NCBI RefSeq assembly: GCF_963678635.1
Contig: NC_087069.1
Span: 50,974,938-51,038,937 of the forward strand
DNA length: 64,000 nucleotides
Direction: 5' to 3'
Origin: Symsagittifera roscoffensis
Taxonomy: Eukaryota; Xenacoelomorpha; Acoela; Convolutidae
Position numbers and translations under genes: made by a program. Under the pieces are notes generated by a model. That model saw only the letters and a program-made list of their open reading frames with translations. It was not told the origin of the DNA and did not search any database. This document shows positions 54,010 through 64,000 of the stretch, in pieces. Every line of letters begins with the position of its first letter. The stretch's first letter is position 1.

Positions 54010-55163
54010 AGGTCAACACGGGTCACTGCAATAACGAAAATATGTTATTTCAGTTTGATCAATTTGTTGTCATTTGGACAATCAGACGAAATACTGAAGA
54101 ATTGAATGCCTAATTGGTGAACAAAGGTAAGATTTTCGGCAAGAGACGGAAACATAACAGATGAAAAGTGCGTTTCGTTTAATGTCTAGGTTCAGCTGAT
54201 GGCGATACGTAAGTGAGAAATAATCATGTTCTGTTCTGATCTAGTACAATAAAATAAAAAACAATAAGGAAAATCATAAATTGTTACTTTGTTGCAGCTA
54301 ATTCTACTTTATACAGTTAAAAAAATGAAAGGATAAAAGTGAAATAATCTAAAGTTAAATTAATAAAAATTGACAAAGCATTCTCTCCGCCGTAGAGAAT
54401 GAAAGTGTGAGGGTCAGACAAAAAAGACCAATTAGATTAATTAGATAAGTCATTAGCTAAACTAGAGTAGATATAAAGTGGAATCACATCAGAAAATTAC
54501 ATAGCACTCGAGTATAGGCAGATGCGTGGGATGAGTGAAGATTGATGGTAGAATGGAGTGTGTACTAGAGTGTCACTTGGAATGAAGTTGAAGTCCAGTG
54601 GTGGTATAGATTTAGTTTCCTAGGTAGATGCAAATACTGTAGATGTAGCCACGTGTATGAACATGGCGACTCAGATTACAACTATCAGCCGAAATTACAT
54701 CTCCTCTCCCCACACTAACATACATCCACTTGAGTCTATTTCTGTCCAGACGGGCGATGACCTCATCCCTCATCTTTTGTGACGTCATACTCCCAAATCC
54801 CAGAACCTCTCTCCATGTACTCTCCATATCAAACAACACACTCTTACTCACACTCTCTGCCTTCGCCCTCTCCTCATCAGTTGCATCTTTGCGACTGTTG
54901 TAGTCAGTGTTACGGAGAGTGTAGATGTGCATGTTGTAGGGGTACTCTGTCTTGTTCATTGTCCACTCTGCTGTCTCACCAACTCCATCTTTACACTTGA
55001 CACTAAATTCATTGGTAAAAAAGAAACTGCTATTTGCAGAAACAGTGATGAACCAAAAGCTCTCAGGGACTATTTTCGATAAGACATCTCTGATCTCCAC
55101 TGCTGTATCCCCTATGCTCTTCCCTTTTGATCCTCTCAGCATTGTCTCCGCAGTCTTCTTCCA
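54010..55163 (-). repeat. Segmental duplication, copy 2
   Basis: The second unit of the duplication described at 51470-52660. It holds the intact gene copy and lacks the inverted arm seen in copy 1. Similarity extends past the coding part into the 3' flank, so the duplication was of DNA and not via a processed RNA. Confidence 0.8.
54612..55163 (-). CDS. Duplicated host-like gene, intact copy, last exon
   Basis: Minus-strand exon beginning after the acceptor tttcagctcag (exon base 55163) and open to TAA/stop at 54612-54614, 183 residues. The product starts WKKTAETMLRGSKGKS, has FWFITVSANSSFFF, a CKDGVGETAEW segment, YPYNMHIYTLRN, ATDEERAKAESVSKSVLFDM and MTSQKMRDEVIARLDRNRLK. In phase 0 it joins the coiled-coil exon at 55726-55561. 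I recognise no domain; it appears soluble with mixed alpha/beta character. If unspliced, an ATG at 55223 would give 203 residues. Its duplicate is at 52131-52630. Confidence 0.6.
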   Translation of the reverse strand, partial: WKKTAETMLRGSKGKSIGDTAVEIRDVLSKIVPESFWFITVSANSSFFFTNEFSVKCKDGVGETAEWTMNKTEYPYNMHIYTLRNTDYNSRKDATDEERAKAESVSKSVLFDMESTWREVLGFGSMTSQKMRDEVIARLDRNRLKWMYVSVGRGDVISADSCNLSRHVHTRGYIYSICIYLGN

Positions 55164-55560
55164 CTGAGCTGAAACAGCACCAATTTTCCACATAAACCTC
55201 CACTCATTACAATCCAGTTTCATTCGTTACTTATATTGGAAATTGACTTTTCTCATTTGATCATTTGGCATCCTAATCAATCTGGTTGTTTTTTATTCAT
55301 TTGAAAGCTGTTTTCTTCAAAGAAAAAGTTTCTTGATATAGCCTTATCCTCATGACAATAATTGAAATAAATGGTTGAAAAATGGAACTGATAAATGAAG
55401 AAAATAGGATTCGCGAATAATATCCTCCGGATGAATCTGTGCCGATGACAGAATTGACTTAATTAGTTTCATGCCACATTATGAGCTCAAGTTGTCTGTA
55501 ATCTAATTGAGAAGAACGACTTGACAATTAAAATAAAACTAAAGACTCATCTGTTCATAC

Positions 55561-55726
55561 CTTGGTTAGCCATTTCCTGTCTTTGTCTCTGATCTGCAGT
55601 GCGTTTGCAGCTGCCACACTCTGCTGCTGTCTCAAATTCTCCTCCGCCTCGGCCAATCTCAACTCCAACTTCCTTCTCTCCTCCGCCTTCTGTCTCTCAA
55701 ACCTCTCCTGCTTCTTAATCCCCAAA
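55561..55726 (-). CDS. Coiled-coil exon upstream of the duplicated gene
   Basis: A 166-base minus-strand exon with a good acceptor (catatctcag) and donor (aag|gtatga, GT at 55560-55559). It encodes a charged helix, LGIKKQERFERQKAEERRKL then EENLRQQQSVAAANALQIRD, ending WLTK: a classic coiled coil rich in Glu, Arg, Lys and Gln. The exon ends in phase 0, matching the exon at 55163-54612 across a 397-base intron. It begins in phase 2, so at least one more 5' exon is expected. Codon use is GC-richer than the flanks. Confidence 0.65.
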
Positions 55727-56353
55727 CTGAGATATGGGGTGCAAAATCTTGGTAAGCAAAGAATATGATTGTTATTTTACGGCAACAGAGTTCGCCTTTT
55801 GCGAGAAGAGTGCTTTTAATGAAGTATTCAGCCAGAAAAGAAAAATATGCGTTCTACTTACAACTCTTTGCATATGCAGTCGCAAATTTGAAAACATGTT
55901 CATACAAAATTGCTAAAGAAAAATCAAACTATTTTAAACTTGTGAACATTTAAAATGGTTAAAAATAGTCATCGTGTTAAAAAAGATGACAAGGCATTAA
56001 GGCGACTTGTCATTAAATTGATATGATTTCAAGATGGAAAATAGAAATAGTACATGCAAAATTAACAGTTCGAAATTAAGCGACTGATGTTTCTCAGCAG
56101 AAAAACAATTGGGGAAATTGTGTGTAGCGTTTGGAAGTTCCAACGAAAGCGGTTCTAATACCAACAGTTTTCGTCTTATTTGCCGGCCAGCATAAATCAT
56201 TACGAATTTCAACTTTTTGAAATATGCTTTTCACGAAAAGTTTTGCTCAGTGTTTAGCTTAGGATAAAACGGCTGTACACAGCCGTTATCAGCAAAAAAA
56301 AACACTATTATAAAAAGTAATACGATTGCGAGTAGTCAACAAAAAATTCATCA
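55727..56353. other. Intron or intergenic sequence
   Basis: AT-rich, with no exon seen. A 9-bp stem hairpin (aacggctgt/acagccgtt) is at 56268-56287. Confidence 0.4.
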
Positions 56354-56602
56354 ATGGGTCAAGTTTCGAATAAAAACCACAACATGGAGCTTCAAAGCTC
56401 CATTTTTGCGAGGCCAAACTTTGCACTGGATGAGCTCACAATTTTGTGTCTGTATGTTCCTGGATTCCAGAGACAAGCCTTTAAACGTTTTAAAATTTTG
56501 CAGGAACGATTACAGGAAATTAAAGAACAAAGGAAGAACAAAGGGAGCGTCCTTGTTGCAGATCCGGTTACAATGCACAAAATGCACAAGTTGGCCTCGT
56601 AA
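56354..56602 (+). CDS. Unrecognised 82-residue protein
   Basis: ATG 56354 to TAA 56600-56602. It starts MGQVSNKN, which has the shape of an N-myristoylation signal. It continues ARPNFALDELTILCLYVPGF, then a long charged helix KRFKILQERLQEIKEQRKNK, and VADPVTMHKMHKLAS. A decayed relative of the first half lies at 33457-33560. It could be a small gene, an exon or a mobile-element scrap. Being present twice favours an element or a gene family. Confidence 0.4.
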   Translation: MGQVSNKNHNMELQSSIFARPNFALDELTILCLYVPGFQRQAFKRFKILQERLQEIKEQRKNKGSVLVADPVTMHKMHKLAS

Positions 56603-57628
56603 TGATAACTGCGGATTATAGATTTCAAAAGTCCGTCCTAGTTTGAACAAGAAAAATTGTTAGCTAGTTTTCGATCCTATTAACAAAAGTTTTTTTTATA
56701 GCGTATCGCCTATCTTCCTTGCTATTTAACTAAATTATCAGCAAGGTGTTGAAAACAAATTATTGACACAGGCAAACTTCACTAGTGGAAGGAAGACTTA
56801 TCAAAACGACCAAGTTGAGAAAAAAATTTATTCATACGGTTTTCAATTACAGAAAAAGCGCTTGTCATACGTCATACATTTCATTTTAATCCATAAAACA
56901 AAATACTTGCGGAAAAAAATAGCACGACTATTACTTTTTTTCCATTACTTAAGTAGTATGACAAGAATTTTCCCAAAATATTGAAAAGTTTTTTCTTGCG
57001 TTTGCTATAAATTTGAGATTTTTCGTGATAAAAAACCAGTAGTTTTCCCAAACTACTGTTAGGAAAACCAATACGCTAAATGGCTTCAAAATTGCAGATT
57101 AAACTATGTATTGGAATACATCAAAAAAATCATGAACATTAATTGTATGAGTTCCACGCTAAATTTAACAGAAAATCAACAAACTGATTCTTACACCATA
57201 GAAAATCTTCATTATTCCGTGTGAAAAACTGTGCCTTCACTACCTTGTAGTCAAAAACTAACAAAAAATGCCTGCAAAAACTTTTTTGTAAGCTGGTGAT
57301 TTGATTATAAAATTAGTTGCGCGACTAAAATAGTAAATGAAAACAGTATCCCTCGAGTTTGGAGTAATTATTAGGAAAACACTAACAAGTAAGTCAAATT
57401 TAGGGAGTTTGGATTTTTGTTTGTAGAAATAATTGTGATACAACTTTGATAAAAAAAAGGTTGTGATACGCGCTTTTGTCGTGATTTCCATCAACGAAAT
57501 TTCATGAAAGGCTTTTTTGCATAGAAATCAAACCGCACCTTCTTACAAAGGAACACATGCAGACACACACACACACACACATACACACACTACAGTATAA
57601 ATATTAATTTTTATAAAACTATATATTC

Positions 57629-57691
<63 letters not shown>

Positions 57692-57700
57692 GTATATATA

Positions 57701-57738
<38 letters not shown>

Positions 57739-59088
57739 AATAAATTTAAAACCCGAATATTTATTTTAAAAATGCGACAGAGACAAATTTGACCGAGAAA
57801 AACGCGTCTAAGAAGTAAAATGGCTCTCAAAACTTATTGCGAGATGATCATTTTGGTCTTTCTTAATCTGCGTAATTGTTAATTGTTGAAAAACAATACG
57901 AGGTCGAGAAAAACGTTCAAATTTGAAATCAATTTCATTCTTAAAAATAAATTTCTCAAGTTTTGGTTAGGAAGTCTAAATATGTCTGCAGGACTAAATA
58001 TGTCTGCTCTGCATTCATCAAATCTGATCAGTAGTTACAATAGTTCTGACTCGTCTAGAAAATAAAATCAAGACAGCTAAAATAAAATTAACTGTACGAC
58101 AAATAGACTGTGCCCCTGATAATCAATCTGTATGCATGTCAGTTTTCCTGCTGACCTAGTTTTGTTGATATGAAAAAAAATCTTGATTTTCAAATGCAAC
58201 GAAAATGTTTACCCCAGGCAATGTGATACTCAAAATTGTACCGTTTTAGTCTTTGCAATGCGAGGATTATTTCATTAAACTTGCCTTAGTTCTATCAGGA
58301 TTGACTTCTTAGCCACGGAGTAAGTACTTCGCCTTGAATAACAGTGTTTTAATTAGATTAACTGAACAAAACGAATAAATAATTTTTTATCATTTTTTTT
58401 GTCTACATTCAACCCATTGGAAGAAAAAAGCGTGCAAAACATTAAATTTTATTCGTTCTGTCTGGTTAAATTGTGCTATAGTGAAAATCTTTACTGTTCA
58501 CGTGATGTATTTGCAAGTGTTTTCAATTTTTAAAAACTGTCTTTCATGGTTCAAACAAAAATTTCTTTTTCCAAAAAGCATCGCCTAGCCTAAACGTCCC
58601 TATTAACTGAATTTAAGACTAATTACCACGGAAAACTGTCGTGGTTTTATAAATATTAATAAAAAATAATAATTAGAATATTTCACCTGTTAAATTTCAC
58701 CTGTATTTCAAGGATCGATGTAGTAAGCAATCGGTTTCAGGAATTCAAGTTTTCAAAGGATCGGAATTAAGCAACGAGAATCGTAAATCTACTTTTATTC
58801 ACGGTAAAATTAGCAAAAAATCTAGATGAAAAACGTTGAGTTGACCTATGAAACATATAAATTGTTTTTTGATAATTATTGTATTCGCAACGATATAAGT
58901 GTAAGTCAGCAAACGCTAAATAATCCAAACTTTTGATCAGTTGAACAAAAGCAAGTATGTGTTCAGAATAGACGACAATTTATTGGTGTTTTTGCTTGTG
59001 ATTATTTTTTGTACGTAGCATAATTTTAAGCATTTTGATTTTTGAACATGTTTAGCAAAAAAGACATATAAATTTATACGCTGCGAGC
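56603..59088. other. Intergenic region with microsatellites
   Basis: AT-rich DNA without genes. An (AC)n run is at 57559-57592 and (AT)n runs at 57633-57737. The 67-codon ORF over the AT run is an artefact. Confidence 0.5.
57559..57737. repeat. Microsatellites (AC)n and (AT)n
   Basis: 57559-57592 is an almost pure AC run. 57636-57684 and 57708-57736 are AT runs joined by a short degenerate bridge (gtacagtatatatatattta). Length is likely variable between individuals. Confidence 0.9.
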
Positions 59089-59844
59089 TTGAAGGTTTTG
59101 TAGTCAGCTGAATATTCGAAAAAAAAAACACCCAAAGACTTCCAAAACAATTGATTTATTTAAAAAAAATGCCAAATGATTTCAAAGATGATCATCGACA
59201 GATTAGTTGAATCAATGTTGATAAGTAACTTTTGGTTATAGTACTAATCATACTTTCTATATTCGAAAATCTTTATATAAACTCATATGAATCTAAATCT
59301 ACTGAAATTATCTGAAACCTCTGTGATAAATAACTTACTAAATTTGAAAAATGCAGGACTATTATTTTTTCCGCAAACAAAAGTTACAACTTTTTGTTTA
59401 AGAACAAAATAAAAAAGTGATTAGCAAAAGATTTTCCAAAGGAAAAAACTGTGGGTTGAGATGTAGGGTTGAAGGTTTTGTAGTCAGCTGAATATTCGAA
59501 AAAAACACCCAAAGACTTCCAAAACAATTGATTTATTTAAAAAAAATGCCAAATGATTTCAAAGATGATCATCGACAGATTAGTTGAATCAATGTTGATA
59601 AGTAACTTTTGGTTATAGTACTAATCATACTTTCTATTTTCGAAAATCTTTATATAAACTCATATGAATCTAAATCTACTGAAATTATCTGAAACCTCTG
59701 TGATAAATAACTTACTAAATTTGAAAAATGCAGGACTATTATTTTTTCCGCAAACAAAAGTTACAACTTTTTGTTTAAGAACAAAATAAAAAAGTGATTA
59801 GCAAAAGATTTTCCAAAGGAAAAAACTGTGGGTTGAGATGTAGG
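59089..59844 (+). repeat. Near-perfect 380-bp tandem duplication
   Basis: 59089-59468 and 59469-59844 are almost identical. I see only a shorter A-run (near 59495) and one single-base loss (tatattcg to tattttcg region near 59637). No gene is inside. Such low divergence means a very recent duplication, or two alleles joined by the assembler. Confidence 0.9.
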
Positions 59845-60619
59845 AAATCTCAGCAATTTTGGCTAATTTGTATGAGATAGTATTTCATAATTTACTCTCA
59901 TTATAAATAAAAGTTGTTACGTTTATACAGAGGAGAACTTTACTCTTTTACTCTGAAAAAAATCTTTGAAAGAAAAGCTTTGAAAGTTTCATGTTTGGTT
60001 TTGCTCAAAAATGACATGCATTACTCTTTCAATTAAATGAAAAATTCATCACTGACTTCTTTATAGGCAGAAAAGTACAAATTTTTGCGTGTACACATTT
60101 TTTTCGAAAAAGTGTATTTGAACATGTGTATTTCGCGACTAAAAGGAAACTTCACCAGCAAAAAAAACGATACTAGAAATATTATATGGCAACAAATAAG
60201 TTTCGAGAAACTGAGCAGTCTAAAAGTAAGAATATGTGAGATGTACACGCAGACGTTTAACCTTTTAAAGTAGTCCCACGCTTTCGCTTACGATGTTCGA
60301 CGATACTTCACTTTTATTTCATGAACAGATTGATCTCGAAGTCTGTTTGTGTACTGCGGAACACGACTTGCCAGTTATTTTTTCACCGCTCTGCTTGAAA
60401 GTATTCGCACTTCGTTTTTGGCTATACTACTTGTGTTTTTTTTTGATCCGTTAGCAGATGTTTGAAACATGTGTCATCGTCAGATGGGTTTGATCATTTT
60501 AGAATCCTGACACCCGGTCAAATGTAACACTTTCATTTCACGACGATTTCTTTTCTTTTGTGCTCTCAAGTGTGTCTCTGAAATGGTCTAGATGATCGCA
60601 CAGGCGTGAACTACTGCCC
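59845..60619. other. Intergenic region
   Basis: AT-rich to about 60260, then gradually more balanced toward the exon-like island at 60620. No gene is supported. Confidence 0.4.
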
Positions 60620-60639
60620 GACTTGAGTTTTGCGGAAGC

Positions 60640-60955
60640 AATGGATGGGGGGTTTGAGCTAAAGATTGATACCCCCTGTTGCTCACATCCCCCTCCCCCT
60701 TCCACTCCATCTCACCCTCTTCGTCCTCGTCGGAGCAGAAGTGCATGTGTTTGGGAGTGGCGGTGGGGCCCTGCTGGATGCCCCCTTCCTATTGCTCCTG
60801 CTCAAACTGCTTCCACTGCTCCTCGGCCTCCTTGTACCCCAGGTGTGAGAACTGTTTGACGGGCAGTGGGGGACTTATGCACTTGGCTGCTTGGATGAGG
60901 TGGAGGTGATGGTTGTCTCCTGGAGCATGCACATGTGGCCACAATGTCCCCTACT
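60640..60955 (-). pseudogene. GC-rich exon-like island 1 with in-frame TAG
   Basis: On the minus strand a frame runs from about 60935 to 60640 with protein-like text: PHVHAPGDNHHLHLIQAAKC, FSHLGYKEAEEQWKQFEQEQ, then TAG (60791-60789), then GPTATPKHMHFCSDEDEEGE and WKGEGDVSNRGY. The composition is GC-rich and unlike the flanks. The TAG is one C-to-T step from CAG in a Gln-rich context. It may be an exon of a host gene on the same strand as 55726, now decayed, or the stop may be a read error. The family is unknown. Confidence 0.45.
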
Positions 60956-61099
60956 GGCTGCTGATGTAGCCTGCGTCTTCGAGAACTTGCCCCACGATAA
61001 AATAAATTACAGTGTTCAGCTTCAAACATTTACTGTGAAGTAAGTTCGAAAGTTTTAGACAGTTTTCCAACTGTTGTGTCCAGCAGTTGTGTTTATGTT

Positions 61100-61386
61100 G
61101 GATAATCAGTAATAGAAAAGTATCCAGTCCATGTACGGACCCGGAGTGTTGTTTGGATACTGATGGTGGTGTTGATTAGGACGAAGATGAGGATGAGGGT
61201 GTCCGGATGTGGCCACGACTGTTCAGATGCGACACTTCCTTTCGCCACCAGCCCCAGTCCCCGCTGATCGGCTACTGCTGCTGTTGTTGTTGTTTTTCAG
61301 GGAATCAGAATGGGGGTAAAAGTTCTGACTATGACTCTGACTGATGGCTGCATCATGTTGATTGGGAATGTTGTTGCTGGTTGTGG
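61100..61386 (-). pseudogene. GC-rich exon-like island 2 with in-frame TGA
   Basis: After a strong acceptor (gaatttttttcag, AG at 61388-61387) the minus-strand frame reads ATTSNNIPNQHDAAISQSHS, NFYPHSDSLKNNNNSSSS and GGERKCRI. Then come TGA (61225-61223) and, in the same frame, TVVATSGHPHPHLRPNQHHH and YPNNTPGPYMDW. The low-complexity Asn/Ser/His/Pro-rich style fits a disordered region of a regulatory protein. Either the TGA is the natural end or it is a C-to-T change from CGA; the coding-like text after it favours the latter. Confidence 0.45.
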
Positions 61387-61629
61387 CTGAAAAAAATTCT
61401 ACAAAATCATCTGATTAGCCTTAAAGCATCTATGTACAGTTTTGCTTTTCATCGAATATAAACCAAAGAACACCTATCTGATGCAACAAAAAAAAGTTCA
61501 GTTGCAATTGAAAAAGAAACAATTACGCGGACGAAAGTTCTGTGACAAATGTTTTGACTTTCATTTGTATTTAGAAGTTGAGAAGGGCAAAAATATTTTT
61601 TCGGCCTTTTACAAAAAAAACAAGCCTTA

Positions 61630-61845
61630 ATGTTGAAACGCAATCCTCCTCTTCCTCCTCCTGCCCCTCCCCTCGCGCCTACTTTGCACCTGGTGCTCCA
61701 GTCAGAATTGCTACAGCTTCTACTCAATCTGCAAGAAAGTGTCTCCCCGCCATCCCCACTTCCACGCCGCCTCCCCCCCCCCCCCAACAATACCCGGATG
61801 TGTGTTTGTTAGGGTTCTCTGTTTCGGCAGCTACTGTTGTTGAAA
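61630..61845 (-). pseudogene. GC-rich exon-like island 3 with in-frame TAG
   Basis: On the minus strand, after ggtttacag, the frame reads FQQQ, TAG (61831-61833 region), then LPKQRTLTNTHPG and a Gly/Arg-rich part created by a run of G (GGGGRRRGSGDGG), then CRLSRSCSNSDWSTRCK. On the plus strand the same DNA reads Pro-rich. The C-run at 61772-61785 may be mis-sized. Which strand codes, if any, is uncertain. Confidence 0.3.
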
Positions 61846-62233
61846 CTGTAAACCTAATTTGAGTGATAATTATCTATTTATGTCGGCTATATGAACGCAA
61901 GACTTTTTTCTTTTTCGCCATCATAAAAAGCATCAAAGTTATGGTTTTGAAGAATATGGACAATACTTCTAATAAAAATCATAAAAATAATAATCATAAA
62001 TTGTTCGCAATACAGATTGCATTCACTGTAAAACTCATTACATGAACAACCACCCGTGTTGACCAAAACCGTTTTTCCTACTGTTTCCATTATGAAAAAA
62101 TTGCTTTTAATAAAATTTTGTACAATTCCATAGATACATATATTGTTAAGAAAACTCAGGAAAAGCATTTTTTTTAAAATTTTCAATTCTAAAAATTTTT
62201 GGGAGAAGCTCGAAGCTCGTGATAGGATATCGA
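61846..62233. other. Spacer before the last Gypsy element
   Basis: AT-rich. 62048-62090 (acccgtgttgaccaaaaccg) is a copy of the ggaggtcaacacgggt repeat end. An LTR for the following element was not recognised. Confidence 0.4.
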
Positions 62234-63121
62234 ATGGTGGAGCCAGCAGGATTCTCAGCTCAGGACAATCGTACTGATATGGGAATACCAGTATTTTGGG
62301 CGACAGCAAATCTTGACCCACCGTGGCAATTCAAAAAATGGTTCGAATAATTTCTAAGGGCGGTAACTGTAAAAGAAAATGTAAACCCACAAATTATGCT
62401 GGAGTTTTTAAAAGACATTTTAGAAGAACCACCACCACAACCAAAGACGCCACGAGATGGAGAATATGAAGTTGCGACGATAGCCAGAAACCTCAGAGAC
62501 AAACTAGCAAGAGATCGAGCTATGCTAGAGAATGAGGGACCCAAGGGTTTATTATAAGGAAGTACAGAAGAAGCTTGTATCAATAATATTCCTATCTCTG
62601 GGAACAGGAGGAAAGAAGAGCTTCCTGCAGAAAAACCACTTGCTGAAACTTCCAAAATGTCATTTAAGGAAATTACCAAATTAGCATTGGTCTCATACCA
62701 AAAAGTTAATTGCGTGACATATGAAAGATACAAGTTGTTCAAACGAATGCAAGAACCAAGGGAACCGTTTGAGTCATTCCACGCGGAGCTAATTGCCCAA
62801 GCAGCTAGGTCAGAACTAGACACACTTGAAAGTGAGATAGTTCGAGATGTGTTCAATTCAAAAATGAAAAACCTGACGCTGCAAGATACACTCACATCAA
62901 AATATACTCATCTAGAACCAGAGGAGTTATTAAAGAGAGCCATAAACTTTGAGCATAGTAAATTGACTACAATGGCATTTCAGAAGACGATTGAAGCAGC
63001 AACCGTTCGAGCGAGCACTAGTTACCTTTCAGGGGTGAAGATAAAACAAGAACCAGTGATGGCTGTCAGGAAACTAAACTTGGCTACCCAATTAGTAGAT
63101 TACAATAAACAACCGATCTGA
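62234..63121 (+). pseudogene. Element D gag protein with two in-frame stops
   Basis: ATG 62234 (MVEPAGFSAQDNRTD) to TGA 63119-63121, 295 codons in one frame, broken only by TAA at 62348-62350 and 62555-62557, each one C-to-T step from CAA. The second half is a typical retroelement capsid: YERYKLFKRMQEPREPFESF, then FNSKMKNLTLQDTL, then EELLKRAINFEHSK. It forms the particle core in active elements. The C-terminus (TQLVDYNKQPI) is where a zinc knuckle would follow; none is readable here. Confidence 0.75.
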
Positions 63122-64000
63122 GTGTTAGGGTGTTGAACACAAATCTCCGCTCGCCAGGCTGGGAGATAAAAGGAGCCACGTTTCTGGTGATGGCATGGAA
63201 AGCCAGTTGCATAATGGGGTTCGACCTAAAAGGACAAAGGGGGATCACAACCGCAGAGAAACCAGCTCCAAAAGAAATGTCAAGATTTGACGTGCTCATG
63301 TGCGTGCAGTCGGAAGGTTGGAAAAACAAAATCTTTTGATCGATTTAAAGATTTGTTTGGTAGACAGGTAATCTCAAAAAATCACATCGTAAGTTCAAAT
63401 TTAAGTACCTTTTTTGTTCGGTTCAAGAAGATGGAAGATGGGAGAAGAATCCCATTTCATATACAAAATAAGATTAAAAATCAATCAAAAAAATGTTTAT
63501 TTTTAACAATAAAAAGTTGGACTAGTGTACAAGCGATTGTTTCATAGCTCCAATTGTAGTAACAGTAGAAAAAGATAATTCGATAAAATTAGCGCTCGAT
63601 GCAAAGCCAATCAACAGGCAACTGATCAAAAATAAATACCAAATACCCAATGTAGACCAACTCATCGATGAAGGAAGCCAAGTCGTTACAGAAAACAAAA
63701 AGGGTAAATTTTACTTCACAGTAATGCGTAGATTTGAAAAATGCGTATAGCCAGTTAAGATTGGCTGCAGACACAGCGAAACAATGTAATTTCAATATCT
63801 CGGGGAAAGGCTACCGAGACATACATGTTCCTCACATGATTTTATGGTTTGTCGGACATGCCAGCCGAATTTCAAAAAGCTATGGATAGAACTATTAACC
63901 ACGTATAGAATACTTTGTGCTTCTTGGAAGATATTCTTAGTTTGTCAAAGGGTAATGAAACACAACACGAAAAGTTAGTAGAAACAGTACTAAAAAATGT
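62234..64000 (+). mobile_element. Gypsy-type LTR retrotransposon, element D (runs off the window)
   Basis: Gag (62234-63121) is followed by a protease/linker remnant (63122-63330) and the N-terminal part of reverse transcriptase (63332-64000) in shifting frames: FDRFKDLFGRQVISKNHIVS, RIPFHIQNKIKNQ, KLALDAKPINRQLIKNKYQI, then AEFQKAMDRT-like sequence. Integrase would lie beyond 64000. It may be the same lineage as copies A and B, but they do not overlap, so this cannot be tested here. Confidence 0.8.

Noticed and set aside
57627-57830. ORF of repeated Tyr-Ile on the minus strand
   Set aside because: Created by the (AT)n microsatellite.
1-64000. CRISPR arrays, operons, bacterial promoters or ribosome binding sites
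   Set aside because: No spaced identical repeats with unique spacers, no gene strings with bacterial spacing, and the element types and splice sites are eukaryotic.

Overview
The window is AT-rich eukaryotic DNA, most likely from an invertebrate animal. It has no operons or ribosome binding sites. It carries several classes of animal-type mobile element, most of them broken by stops, frameshifts and deletions. A few host-like exons have GT/AG borders and short introns (about 275 to 400 bases). I cannot name the species.

Layout. 1-6125 (+) holds an unrecognised giant reading frame. Its first 1049 codons are intact, and the rest is the same protein broken by a 20-bp tandem duplication, point stops and small frameshifts. 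7.9-10.5 kb and 12.5-14.4 kb hold two related decayed Gypsy-type LTR retrotransposon fragments (integrase and downstream). 14.7-28.7 kb (+) is a decayed Polinton/Maverick, the large self-synthesising DNA transposon. It has packaging ATPase, a small conserved protein, a protein here called X, integrase, minor capsid, a basic pVI-like protein, major capsid, maturation protease and family B DNA polymerase. The X-integrase-minor capsid-pVI-like-major capsid block occurs twice in tandem, and the polymerase C-terminus is also duplicated. A second polymerase remnant lies at 50.0-51.2 kb.

28.7-40 kb is mostly non-coding. It holds a MITE, dispersed repeats, a two-exon gene on the minus strand for a small membrane protein (32.3-33.3 kb), a tRNA-like sequence and a composite minisatellite (34.7-36.1 kb). 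40.4-45.7 kb (-) is a third Gypsy element with gag zinc knuckles, protease, reverse transcriptase/RNase H and integrase, carrying damaged catalytic residues. 46743-47106 is a non-autonomous hAT element with an 8-bp target-site duplication.

51.4-55.7 kb contains a segmental duplication carrying two copies of a host-like gene on the minus strand: a broken copy, and an intact copy with an upstream coiled-coil exon. 57.5-57.8 kb holds microsatellites, 59.1-59.8 kb a nearly perfect 380-bp tandem duplication, and 60.6-61.9 kb (-) GC-rich exon-like islands, each with one in-frame stop. 62.2-64.0 kb (+) is the start of a fourth Gypsy element (gag, then the beginning of reverse transcriptase).

How it fits together. 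The Polinton genes would together make a self-replicating, capsid-encoding element, but the ATPase lysine is changed, both capsid sets are broken and the polymerase is fragmented, so it should be dead. Many stops look like C-to-T changes; one is shown directly by comparing the two Polinton copies. The least explained items are the giant frame at 1-6125, the intact 260-codon frame at 24777-25559 and the duplicated gene at 52-55 kb.
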